Assembly: GCA_031550435.1 (NCBI GenBank)
Contig: JAVBOO010000030.1
Coordinates: 1-26,738 of the forward strand
Direction: 5' to 3'
Source of the DNA: JAVBOO01 sp031550435
GTDB lineage: Bacteria; Bacillota; Clostridia; Lachnospirales; WRAX01
Length of the DNA stretch: 26,738 nt
The first letter of the stretch is position 1. Every line of letters starts with the position of its first letter. The position numbers and the translations under genes were made by a program. Under the pieces are notes generated by a model. It made no database searches and was not told where the DNA came from. It was given only the letters and a program-made list of their open reading frames with translations. Positions 1 through 7,323 of this stretch are shown here, piece after piece.

Positions 1-91
1 CCAAACCCCAGCTTACAAACCCATCAATCACGGTATTGGATTACTTACTTTTAACACAATATCCGTCTTAAACGACTGTAGGACGTCGGGC

Positions 92-140
92 GTTAAATTC
101 AAGACCGCTCAAGCTTCGCTTGGACGGTTTTGAATTTAAC
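92..140. repeat. Long imperfect palindrome (23-bp arms, 3-nt centre)
   Basis: The arms 92-114 and 118-140 are reverse complements except for three positions, two of which are G-T pairs if folded as RNA. The loop is only TTC. No T-tract follows on either strand, so it is not a typical intrinsic terminator. It does not match the 111-bp repeat family elsewhere in the window. It could be a small palindromic mobile element or a processing or termination hairpin; the role is unknown. Confidence 0.7.
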
Positions 141-246
141 TGACTATATATTCCGTACTCGTAGATTCGATACAGCCTCAAATCGTTTTCGTACTCAAAA
201 CAAGCAAGTTCGTTTTGTCCTTTTCAACTTTATTAACTGTACAAGC

Positions 247-275
247 AAAAAAATACCGCTGTAGACAAACAGCGG
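247..275 (-). terminator. Intrinsic terminator of the histidine kinase operon
   Basis: Read on the minus strand, CCGCTG (275-270) pairs with CAGCGG (261-256) and is followed by TATTTTTTT. It lies about 75 bases after the kinase stop codon. The stem is short, but hairpin and T-tract together form a typical Rho-independent terminator. Confidence 0.65.
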
Positions 276-351
276 TCGATACATAGATTAGTATTGAATA
301 AATGTGGTCTCAATAAAATTTTAACGAGAATTTTAAAGTCAGATCGCTCGC

Positions 352-1026
352 TTACTTTTCTGACGGCAAAATAACGGTTACATTCGTTCCTTTGTCTTTG
401 TTGCTCTCCACAAGAACTTCTCCGCTGTGTTCTCTTACGTTTGCCGCAGCAATCAGGAAGCCCAAACCGCTTCCCTTCGCTTTTGTGGTAAAAAACACTG
501 TGTTGAGCTTTGCCTTCTCTTCTTCCGACATCCCGACTCCGTTATCACTTATCTGCGTTATTATTTTCCCTGATTCTGTTCGAATGCTTATTTTAATTTC
601 GCCTTGTTCCCTGTTTGCAGCTTCGACTGCTTCGACTGCATTTTTAATAAAGTTAACGAACGCTCTTCTTAATTTGTCTCGGTCACAGGCGAAAAATATA
701 TCTTCGTTCGGCCGCTCAAAGCTTATATTACAGCGGCCGGACTTACACTCAAATCCGGACATTGCTTCGTCCAGTATTTGAATTAGAGAGGAGCTTGATA
801 TGCTTTTATCGGATAGAGTATTAAACGATATAAAATCCTGCAATAACTCAAATACATGTTCCAATTCTTCACGCATTACTCTGTAGTTTTTACAGTGCCG
901 CTTATCGGAATCCACAAGTTCAAGATAATCTATATTTGCCCGCACAATAGATATGGGGTTCTTAACCTCATGTGCCAAAGTTGCGGCTATTTGATCCATT
1001 GATTCGAAATAATCGTTAAGCGCCAT
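352..1026 (-). CDS. Sensor-less cytoplasmic histidine kinase
   Basis: This 224-residue protein is a minimal histidine kinase. It starts almost directly with the dimerisation/phosphoacceptor helix: the H-box AHEVKNP puts the phosphorylated His at residue 19. The C-terminal half is a HATPase_c domain with an N-box (NFIKNAVEA), a G1 box (DNGVGM) and a G2 box (GSGLGF). It has no membrane segment, PAS, GAF or HAMP domain. The H-box resembles that of sporulation-type kinases, which is a family resemblance and not proof of that role. No response regulator is visible in the window. It follows the LysM/MPN-like membrane gene by 38 bases on the same strand and is closed by a terminator, so the two are probably co-transcribed. 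I infer that it takes its input from another protein, with the upstream membrane protein as the obvious candidate. The ATG start has only a modest upstream GGTG as ribosome binding site. Confidence 0.9.
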   Translation of the reverse strand: MALNDYFESMDQIAATLAHEVKNPISIVRANIDYLELVDSDKRHCKNYRVMREELEHVFELLQDFISFNTLSDKSISSSSLIQILDEAMSGFECKSGRCNISFERPNEDIFFACDRDKLRRAFVNFIKNAVEAVEAANREQGEIKISIRTESGKIITQISDNGVGMSEEEKAKLNTVFFTTKAKGSGLGFLIAAANVREHSGEVLVESNKDKGTNVTVILPSEK

Positions 1027-1064
1027 TATACACCGCCCGGTTTATGTCTTTTCGCACCGTGAAA

Positions 1065-2366
1065 CTAGTTACCGTTTACAACCACAGTTTTGGGGAGCTT
1101 TAAAACTTTTCCCGCAAATATCATGTTAGGGTCTGACATGCCGTTCTCTCGCATTATTTCTTCTATCATATCGCCGGTTCCGTAAAAATATCTGCTGATA
1201 AATGACAGACTGTCTCCCGGCTGAACCGTGTAGCTGTCCGGTACATCGTAGGTCACAACGTTTGAAGAAGTTGAAGGCGACTGCGTCGGCTGCTCCGATA
1301 CCGGGCCAACTGTCGGTTCGACCGTCGGATTAACTGTCGAAGCAGGCTGCGTTGTTAAAGGGTTCGCCGGCGACATGGTTATAGTTATATTCGGCGAAAG
1401 AGTGTCAGGCGACGCTGTTTGCGTTGTGCCTTGAGTGGTAGCGAAAGGTGTTTCTTTACCCGCAAATACTGATTGGCTTCCCTGTTTCACCTGATCCTGC
1501 AAAAAAACATATGAAACGGTTAAATCGCTTAAATCCTTTTCAAGCGCGGTTATTCTGCTTTCGTTTTGAATCAGCCCCGCACCCATGATAAAACATATAA
1601 CAAACAAAACCGCCGACAGCGTTATAAGCATATTCGACATACGGCTCGCTTCAGGCTTTCGCGCCGCCGCAACACCTCTTGCTTTTGAACCGTAACCGGC
1701 GGACGAAGGATTCGAATATGACGTTTGATACTTGCTGCGTATCGGTTTCACGGGCGGTTCTCCCGAAAAGCTCAGTTCTTTGTCTCCGTAAGGAGTGACG
1801 CTTTCTCTGACTTTATATTTTGAGGTTCTGTTCTGAAGCATATATTCCTGCATACCGTTATTTTTATCGTAATAAATGAAGTAGCCGCTCAGCTCGGCCA
1901 ATTCGTCCTCTTTGTTCCAAGCGTAAAATACGTTCAGCTTTTCGATAGGATCCAGAATAAACATTACTTGATGCCTAAGTGTAAAATTGTTTTTATGATA
2001 CTCGGCATAAACGGGATTCAGTCTCGTACTGTAACCCGGCTGAGACTGCATCCAACCGACAATTTCCATACCTTCAAAATATTTTTCGATTTGCTCTTCG
2101 GCAAACTCAAAGGATTTTTCCCCGAAAATTTCGGTTCCCTCGGAAATAATCGTATTCTTGCCCTGCACCGCTCCGCAAATGAACAGTACATCGTCTCCGC
2201 CGATATTTATAACTTTTCCGACCAAAAACGCTATTTTTTCGCAGTAGTCTCCGGCTTCGGCATATTGATTAAGATATGTATATACAAAGTCTTCGATGTA
2301 AATCTTTAAACCTCCGGAAATGTTTCCGATTTGTCGTATGTTTGACGGAAGTTTTGTATCGCCCAT
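1065..2366 (-). CDS. Membrane protein: degenerate JAMM/MPN domain, one helix, LysM
   Basis: A 433-residue protein in four parts. Residues about 15-150 resemble a JAB1/MPN (JAMM) fold: IVGWMQSQPGY (102-112) aligns with the family signature around WxHSHPG, and VMFILDP (134-140) with the following strand. The metal ligands are lost: the two His become Gln107 and Gln109, and the usual Ser and Asp are Asn117 and Tyr120, so it is probably not a peptidase. After a polar linker comes a single hydrophobic helix (about 246-266), then a short coiled-coil-like stretch (267-295), a Thr/Pro/Ser-rich spacer (305-370) and a C-terminal LysM domain (about 377-425, SYTVQPGDSL). There is no N-terminal signal peptide, so I infer an N-in topology with LysM outside, bound to peptidoglycan. 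The ATG follows AGGAGAG at good spacing. The histidine kinase lies 38 bases downstream. The LysM call is firm; the MPN call rests on motif alignment by eye. Confidence 0.85.
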   Translation of the reverse strand: MGDTKLPSNIRQIGNISGGLKIYIEDFVYTYLNQYAEAGDYCEKIAFLVGKVINIGGDDVLFICGAVQGKNTIISEGTEIFGEKSFEFAEEQIEKYFEGMEIVGWMQSQPGYSTRLNPVYAEYHKNNFTLRHQVMFILDPIEKLNVFYAWNKEDELAELSGYFIYYDKNNGMQEYMLQNRTSKYKVRESVTPYGDKELSFSGEPPVKPIRSKYQTSYSNPSSAGYGSKARGVAAARKPEASRMSNMLITLSAVLFVICFIMGAGLIQNESRITALEKDLSDLTVSYVFLQDQVKQGSQSVFAGKETPFATTQGTTQTASPDTLSPNITITMSPANPLTTQPASTVNPTVEPTVGPVSEQPTQSPSTSSNVVTYDVPDSYTVQPGDSLSFISRYFYGTGDMIEEIMRENGMSDPNMIFAGKVLKLPKTVVVNGN

Positions 2367-2741
2367 AAAATCTCTCCTGTACGCTGCCGCTACAACAAAA
2401 CAGCTTATTCAAGTTTCATACTTGAAGAATAGCACCGAACAAGCAAATAATATGGAAAACTTTGTCGCAGGTTTGAAAAATGTTTTTCCACATTGTGACA
2501 AAATCTCTCCAAGGCTTAAAACATCGGCGTTTAATTTGTTGCTTTCGGTAGTGAGAATAATTATTTGTTACCTCGTGTTCTTTAGATAACATAACTGTAT
2601 AGTCCTGTAAAAAAATCCGGATTTCAGGTTCAACAAAAATACTCTGTTTTCCGCAAATTTAATAAGGCGTGACATGTCGTCACGCCTTATTATTACCGTG
2701 CTTCGTGCAAACCTCTGCCAATTCTTCTGCACCACACTTTG
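2367..2741. other. Intergenic region, 375 bases
   Basis: No gene is supported here. It must hold the promoter of the LysM/kinase unit, but I see no convincing -35/-10 pair. The only clear element is the terminator hairpin at 2661-2691. Confidence 0.5.
2661..2691. terminator. Terminator-like hairpin after the GT-C gene
   Basis: Perfect 13-bp arms (2661-2673 and 2679-2691, AATAAGGCGTGAC and its complement) around a 5-base loop. It lies 50 bases beyond the stop codon of the GT-C glycosyltransferase on the minus strand, where the outer arm ends in TTATTAAATTT. It can act on both strands. Confidence 0.75.
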
Positions 2742-4460
2742 CTACTTCAGAACCGCAACTCCGTAATAATCAAAAATAGTAATATTATACTTTTTTTCGT
2801 CCAATTTCCCGCTGTCACCATAAACATAGAATATAAACACCGAGTTTTCCGTGTTAAAGCTATCGGAATCGCTCATTTCTATGTATTTGTATCTGTCGGA
2901 ATACGGCAAGAGCTTTTCGCCGCTCTCGGAATATCCGTCCGCCTTGCCTTGAAAATAAAGAGCGTCCGTCTTGGCATAGAACATATACATGATTTCGTTC
3001 ATCGCCGGGATTTTACCGTAAATCGTTTGATCGGTGATATATATATGATCGAACCCGCCTGTTTCGGCATACTCAACCGCACTATCTAAACCTTCGTTGT
3101 AATAATACCGCAAGGTCTTGCCGTGAGGACCGAAGTATTGCGCCGAAAACACTACAGAAGCAGAAACAAGCAATGCCGTAAGCACAATCCCTAACCTTTG
3201 CTTCCTACAAGTCTCCGCCAAAAAATACATACCTGCCGCCGCCATAAAGAGCATTGGGTAAAAAACTATATTAATGCGATTGCTGTTTACGGAGTTTACG
3301 ATACAGCCCGTGAAAACAGAAGCGGCAAGCCAAATCAGGTTTAAGTGTATAGCTGTTTTTGCCGAGGCCGAGGAGAAAAGCTTCTTTTCGTTCTTTGACA
3401 GTATTTGAAGAATAAACACCGCGATCCCCGCAATTGCAAGTATAACGACAAATAAAAACAAAGTGCCGATGCCCGGTACGGTATTCCAAGCAGCGTCGTC
3501 TTTTTGCAGCATAACTATATCGGTAAAAGATTTTATGTTTGAAATCAGCTGCCCGGGTATATTCGGCGAAAACGGAAGCAAATCGTTCATGCGCCGGGAT
3601 TCTCCGAAAAACGGTATGGTCACGAACGGCAGACTTATTGTTTTCAGCTTGAGAGTGTTGATTATCATAACGGCATAAATCGGCCACGAAAAAAGTGCAT
3701 AGACGAAAGCGCAGATAAAAACGTCTCTAAGCTTTACAAATTTTCTTACAAGCAGATACACGCACAACCCCGCGAGCAAAACCGGTATTGAGACAAAAGC
3801 GGTGCCGTAACCGAACATCGAAAGTCCGAAAAAAACCATTGACAAGTAGAGGTAAATTCGATTTTTAAGGCCTTTATACAAAAAATACATGCCCAAAAGC
3901 ACAAAATGCGGAAAAACATTGCAATCCAGCGCCCATCTTGACTGCATGATATGCCAGGGATTAAACGCGACCAAAAGCAAGACAGCCAGAGCAAAGGTCT
4001 TGTTGACGCTTTCTTTTGCAAATGCATAAAAAACATACAAAGAAATCAGGCTGACCAGCAGCATCGGAAGTCTTGTTGTTATGATATTCATATCAGTAAA
4101 CTTGTAAAAAATTGCGGTTATGTACGAGAGCAGCACACTCATCTGCCCATAACCCCATGCCGTGAAATGGGCGGGGAAAGGCATTCCGAACCTATCGGTG
4201 CCGTGTTTGGCGAGAGCGTAAGCGTCTACAGCTGCCATTGCTCCGTCCTGATTCAATCCACCCGGTATCTCTCCAAAGCGGAACACTCGCAAAAAAATCG
4301 CGGCCGCAAATACGGCAATACCCGCAATCAACATAAATCGTTTTCCGGGCAAAAATTCTTTGTACGAAGGTTTTTCCGTGGTCGTTTTATACACCGCGAA
4401 AGCAAAAAAGGCAAATACTGCGAACGCGGCAAAATTGTTCATTTCTCTTACGGTCAGCAT
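2742..4460 (-). CDS. GT-C membrane glycosyltransferase, ArnT/PMT (GT39-like)
   Basis: A 572-residue polytopic membrane protein with roughly a dozen hydrophobic segments and a soluble C-terminal region from about residue 455. Near the start, GEIPGGLNQDGA (63-74) resembles the first outer loop of PMT/ArnT-type enzymes, where an acidic residue (here Asp72) after the first membrane segments is catalytic. Such enzymes take a sugar from a polyprenyl-phosphate carrier outside the membrane and attach it to a protein, lipid or wall polymer; the acceptor here is unknown. It lies 39 bases after the GT2 gene, which would make the lipid-linked sugar donor. The ATG follows GGAGTG at proper spacing. A second Met at residue 7 has a poorer site. 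The family assignment is firm at superfamily level only. Confidence 0.85.
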   Translation of the reverse strand: MLTVREMNNFAAFAVFAFFAFAVYKTTTEKPSYKEFLPGKRFMLIAGIAVFAAAIFLRVFRFGEIPGGLNQDGAMAAVDAYALAKHGTDRFGMPFPAHFTAWGYGQMSVLLSYITAIFYKFTDMNIITTRLPMLLVSLISLYVFYAFAKESVNKTFALAVLLLVAFNPWHIMQSRWALDCNVFPHFVLLGMYFLYKGLKNRIYLYLSMVFFGLSMFGYGTAFVSIPVLLAGLCVYLLVRKFVKLRDVFICAFVYALFSWPIYAVMIINTLKLKTISLPFVTIPFFGESRRMNDLLPFSPNIPGQLISNIKSFTDIVMLQKDDAAWNTVPGIGTLFLFVVILAIAGIAVFILQILSKNEKKLFSSASAKTAIHLNLIWLAASVFTGCIVNSVNSNRINIVFYPMLFMAAAGMYFLAETCRKQRLGIVLTALLVSASVVFSAQYFGPHGKTLRYYYNEGLDSAVEYAETGGFDHIYITDQTIYGKIPAMNEIMYMFYAKTDALYFQGKADGYSESGEKLLPYSDRYKYIEMSDSDSFNTENSVFIFYVYGDSGKLDEKKYNITIFDYYGVAVLK

Positions 4461-4499
4461 TTTATCACTCCGATATGTTTCCGTATAGTACCGTCAGAC

Positions 4500-5453
4500 C
4501 TACTTGGTTTGATCGTCCGTTGTTTCCTTAATAAGATATTTCGGCCTGCTTTTTACCTCATCGTATATCTTCGAGAGATATGTACCGATTATTCCGAGGC
4601 TTATCATTATAACACTACCGACTGTCAGAAGTATGATTATTACACTTGTAAAACCTTCGAAGGCCTTACCGGACAGCTTCATATAAAGAGCCTGTAACGT
4701 AAGCACTACTGCAAAAATAAAGAAACCGACTCCGAAAAAAGTGACAATCTGCATGGGTATCGATGTGAACGAAGTTATAGAGTCAACTGCAAGCTTAAAC
4801 AGAGAAAAAAATGACCACTTCGACTTGCCGCCCTTTCTCTCCTCAACATCAAAGTAAACCGTTGCGCTGTTAAACCCGACCCAGCTGCTTATCGCTCTGA
4901 AAAACGTGTGCTTTTCCGGCATAGCACAAAGTATATCGATTATTTTCCTGTCAAGAAGCCTGAAATCCGAAGCATTCCTCAAGTCTATGCCTGTGCTCCT
5001 GCGAAGAAGCTTGTAATACTGCCCGGCAAAAAACCTGTTCAGCCGGGATTCCTTTTGTCTGCTGTTCTTTCTTCCCTCAACTACATGGATATCACTGCGG
5101 CTCCAGAGCCCGTACATTTGCCTCATAACATGCGGAGGCTGCTGTAAATCGCTGTCTATCAGTATGCAGCAATCCCCTGCCGCTTTAGCCAGCCCGGCAT
5201 ATATCGCCGCTTCTTTACCGAAATTGCGGCTCAGACATACTGCCCTGACATCCGGAAATTCTCCCGAAAGCCTCTTGGCTATGCTCCATGTATTATCACT
5301 CGAACCGTCGTCAACAATCAAAATCTCAAAAGTAATTCCGCTTTCCGAGAGCACCGAAATAACTGTGCGCACCCCTGTCTCCAGCACGGCTTCTTCGTTA
5401 TATGCGGGCATTATCACGGAAAGCATCCCTTTTTTCACAGTATCGGTTGCCAA
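4500..5453 (-). CDS. Polyprenyl-phosphate glycosyltransferase (GT2, GtrB/YkcC type)
   Basis: A 317-residue GT2 enzyme of the DPM1/GtrB group. LSVIMPAYNEE (11-21) opens the nucleotide-sugar binding fold, VDDGSSD (47-53) is the first acidic motif, and DSDLQQPP (100-107) carries the metal-binding DxD. Two membrane helices follow (about 231-253 and 268-292), with a short basic cytoplasmic tail. The family moves a sugar from a nucleotide donor to undecaprenyl or dolichyl phosphate on the inner face of the membrane. The next gene, a GT-C transferase, would use that product outside. I chose TTG at 5453 because AGGGGTG lies five bases before it; the in-frame ATG at codon 10 lacks a properly spaced site. 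The sugar cannot be told from sequence. No separate flippase gene is visible. Confidence 0.92.
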   Translation of the reverse strand: MATDTVKKGMLSVIMPAYNEEAVLETGVRTVISVLSESGITFEILIVDDGSSDNTWSIAKRLSGEFPDVRAVCLSRNFGKEAAIYAGLAKAAGDCCILIDSDLQQPPHVMRQMYGLWSRSDIHVVEGRKNSRQKESRLNRFFAGQYYKLLRRSTGIDLRNASDFRLLDRKIIDILCAMPEKHTFFRAISSWVGFNSATVYFDVEERKGGKSKWSFFSLFKLAVDSITSFTSIPMQIVTFFGVGFFIFAVVLTLQALYMKLSGKAFEGFTSVIIILLTVGSVIMISLGIIGTYLSKIYDEVKSRPKYLIKETTDDQTK

Positions 5454-5476
5454 GTTTCACCCCTAAACATCTCGAA

Positions 5477-5482
5477 ATTATA
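5477..5482 (-). promoter_or_regulatory. Possible -10 box for the glycosyltransferase pair
   Basis: TATAAT on the minus strand, 24 bases before the TTG start of the GT2 gene. I see no good -35 box at 16-18 bases upstream, so this is a weak call. Confidence 0.3.
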
Positions 5483-5597
5483 CAGCTCTTGCCAAACAAT
5501 TTTAGTTTAACGCAAATAAAATGTCAATATTGCCAAAAGCTCATTTTTATCTATCCTTAAAAAAGCGACAAGGTACCGTTTCACGCGAAAATAATAG

Positions 5598-5603
5598 TAT
5601 AAT
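5598..5603 (+). promoter_or_regulatory. Possible -10 box for the small membrane protein
   Basis: TATAAT on the plus strand, 24 bases before the ATG at 5628. No consensus -35 is visible at 16-18 bases upstream. It is divergent from the possible box at 5477-5482, giving a shared 174-base intergenic promoter region. Confidence 0.35.
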
Positions 5604-5627
5604 ATAAACAACTAACGGAGGTAGATT

Positions 5628-5798
5628 ATGCATCCGCCAAAACCAAGACCGCCAAGACCAAAGCCGTTGAGCAAAGTGACGGGGCTGATACTGCTCTCGA
5701 TGGGAACGGGTATGCTGATAGTGCTGCTTATTCCCGGCTGGGGCTTTCTGTTTGCCGCACTGCTTGTAGTTGTAGGATTTTGGATGTTCTTTTTGTGA
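5628..5798 (+). CDS. 56-residue membrane protein, PGPGW-like
   Basis: A small gene of 56 codons. The ATG follows GGAGG at seven-base spacing, which is strong support for translation. The N-terminus is a Pro/Lys/Arg-rich tract (MHPPKPRPPRPKPLSK), followed by two hydrophobic stretches (about 18-35 and 39-56) joined by LIPGWGFLF. That turn resembles the PGPGW signature of a small family of putative bacterial membrane proteins of unknown function. The basic, proline-rich head should lie in the cytoplasm. It is the only plus-strand gene in this half of the window and is divergent from the glycosyltransferase pair. I infer a genuine gene from the ribosome binding site and composition; the function is unknown. 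Confidence 0.8.
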   Translation: MHPPKPRPPRPKPLSKVTGLILLSMGTGMLIVLLIPGWGFLFAALLVVVGFWMFFL

Positions 5799-5825
5799 AA
5801 ACTTGCACAGCCCGGACATGACTGA

Positions 5826-5857
5826 GGGCTGTCTTACTTTTCCCGCCAAGACAGCCC
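5826..5857 (+). terminator. Terminator-like hairpin after the small membrane protein
   Basis: Perfect 10-bp arms GGGCTGTCTT (5826-5835) and AAGACAGCCC (5848-5857), 27 bases after the stop codon. It has no T-tract, so termination may be weak or need other factors. Confidence 0.45.
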
Positions 5858-5908
5858 CAAAATACCCATATTATTATTGAGCCCCGATTAAACCATGCAA
5901 TTTAATCA

Positions 5909-5941
5909 CCCCCTTACACCGGCCTTGCGGGCTTAAGGGGG
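5909..5941 (-). terminator. Hairpin downstream of the zincin gene
   Basis: Arms CCCCCTT (5909-5915) and AAGGGGG (5935-5941) enclose a smaller GC-rich stem. It lies 54 bases beyond the stop codon of the zincin on the minus strand, followed there by TGATTAAATT. It is a plausible but not classic terminator. Confidence 0.45.
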
Positions 5942-5994
5942 TTGAGGCGACAAGCTTAACGAATGATTTCAATGCCGCCTCAATAAGACTAAAA

Positions 5995-6408
5995 CTACTC
6001 CGTCTGCATTCCCCAGATATCTCCGACTCTGCGCGCCGACTCCTTTTTTCGCTTGAATTCGGCTATATCCCGCGCGTCTTTTATTTCCAGGTCTCTTTGA
6101 CCGGAAAGAGATTCAAGATGATGTGTAAACTCGTGCAAAAGTACTCCTTTTAGTTTTTCTTTCGCTTCTTCGCCTTTTAGCTGCGGGTGTACCCGGACAA
6201 ACGACCCGTGATAGACTATTATATACCTTCCGAGACCGCTTTCGTTATGATATTCGCCCAAAACATATAAACTTCCGTCGTTGCAGGAAGGGTGATGCTT
6301 GAGTTCGGGAAACAACAAAATTCCGCCGTTAAGATATTTATAAAACTCCTTCGGCAAACTTTCGGCTATTTCGTCCAGCATGTCGCCGGCTTCTTCGTAG
6401 CTTATCAT
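5995..6408 (-). CDS. Cytoplasmic zincin-like metallopeptidase family protein
   Basis: A 137-residue protein without a signal peptide. LLHEFTHHLESLSG (90-103) contains the zincin motif HExxH (His92, Glu93, His96) with an extra His97 and Glu99. It matches the small 'metallopeptidase family' zincins common in Clostridia and Actinobacteria. The middle part (DGSLYVLGEY and RYIIVYHGSF) is also typical of that group. The physiological substrate of the family is unknown. I chose the ATG at 6408 because GGGAGGG sits just before it; an upstream in-frame start would add eleven residues without a site. It lies 132 bases after recR on the same strand, with a palindrome between. It may be transcribed alone or as the last gene of the recR stretch. 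Confidence 0.85.
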   Translation of the reverse strand: MISYEEAGDMLDEIAESLPKEFYKYLNGGILLFPELKHHPSCNDGSLYVLGEYHNESGLGRYIIVYHGSFVRVHPQLKGEEAKEKLKGVLLHEFTHHLESLSGQRDLEIKDARDIAEFKRKKESARRVGDIWGMQTE

Positions 6409-6465
6409 AGTCCCTCCCAAATAATTACATTTTTGCCGCAAATCGGTTACAACTCAAACACAAAA

Positions 6466-6482
6466 CGATTACAGTGTAATCG
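6466..6482. promoter_or_regulatory. 17-bp palindrome upstream of the zincin gene, possible operator
   Basis: CGATTACA and TGTAATCG are perfect inverted halves around one G, 58 bases upstream of the zincin start. The TTACA/TGTAA halves recall BlaI/CopY-type operators, but those normally have a two-base centre. No such repressor is seen in the window, so this is only a candidate protein-binding site. Confidence 0.35.
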
Positions 6483-6540
6483 CTGACCGCCGTGCCGGTT
6501 TTTGTTTCCGAACTGCCGGTAAGAGCTTAACCGTAGGGCG

Positions 6541-7140
6541 CTATATTTCCCTTCTTCCTTCCAGTGCTCTGGAAAGCGTTACTTCGTCAACATATTCCAA
6601 GTCGCCTCCGACAGGCACTCCGTGTGCGATACGAGTTGTCTTGATGCCGAGCGGCTTTATCAGCTTCGCGATATACATTGCCGTAGCCTCACCCTCAACA
6701 TTCGGGTTCGTCGCGACTATAACCTCATCGGCACCGTCTTGCTCCAGCCGAAGAAGAAGTTCTCTCAGTTTTATATCGTTTGGTCCGATACCGTTCATTG
6801 GAGATATCGCCCCGTGCAAAACATGGTATACCCCTCTGAAATCTTTTGTTTTTTCGTAAGCCGCCATATCTCTCGGATCCTCAACAACCATTATAAGCCC
6901 GCGGTTTCTGGCAGGGTTTGCGCAGACGGCACAAGGATCGTTTTCTGTGAGATTTAGGCATACCGAACAATATTTAACACCGGTTCTTGCGTTTAGTATT
7001 GCCTTTGACAAAGCCTCGGCTTTTTCCAAAGGCAGGTTCAAGATATGAAACGCTATCCTTTGTGCGGATTTTCCTCCGATACCGGGCAGCTTTGATAATT
7101 CTTCAATTAAACTTGTTACAGGATTTCCGTATATGTTCAA
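6541..7140 (-). CDS. recR: Recombination protein RecR
   Basis: A 199-residue RecR, matching the family's usual 198-200. It acts with RecO and RecF in loading RecA at gapped DNA during repair. The N-terminus has the helix-hairpin-helix LSKLPGIGGKSAQR, then a four-Cys zinc finger (CSVC and CAVC, ten bases of spacing in protein terms), then a Toprim domain starting at VVEDPRD and including the TNPNVEGEATAMY segment. I chose the TTG at 7140 because AAGGAG lies nine bases before it and the length then fits the family; the longer frame adds fifteen unrelated residues. RecR is often found after dnaX and ybaB, but neither is here. The upstream neighbour is a MocR regulator 183 bases away. Confidence 0.96.
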   Translation of the reverse strand: MNIYGNPVTSLIEELSKLPGIGGKSAQRIAFHILNLPLEKAEALSKAILNARTGVKYCSVCLNLTENDPCAVCANPARNRGLIMVVEDPRDMAAYEKTKDFRGVYHVLHGAISPMNGIGPNDIKLRELLLRLEQDGADEVIVATNPNVEGEATAMYIAKLIKPLGIKTTRIAHGVPVGGDLEYVDEVTLSRALEGRREI

Positions 7141-7323
7141 GATATTGCTCTCCTTAAACCGAGTTAGTGCCCGATGTGTGAACAAAAATGCTCGGCATTC
7201 GGGTTTTAAATCATTTATGCGGCACCGATTAAATCAAAAAGCTCAAAAAATTAGCGCGGCGGCAAAAGCATATGAGTGAACTGTTTGATACTTTGATTTT
7301 GTCGAAATCCGGTTAACTCGTGC

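Larger units (their letters stand above)
1..351. other. Non-coding left edge, no gene recognised
   Basis: I found no reading frame with a credible start, ribosome binding site or recognisable protein here. It holds a long imperfect palindrome (92-140) and, near its right end, a hairpin followed by a T-tract on the minus strand that closes the kinase operon. The bases before 92 show no further structure that I can support. Confidence 0.6.

Noticed and set aside
352..1026. Kinase interpreted as a truncated, broken gene
   Set aside because: It has a normal start, intact H, N and G boxes and sits in a neat operon with a terminator, so a naturally short soluble kinase is more likely than truncation.
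3951..4697. 248-residue open frame on the plus strand
   Set aside because: It lies opposite the two glycosyltransferase genes, spans their junction, has no ribosome binding site and has no recognisable motif. It is a shadow frame.
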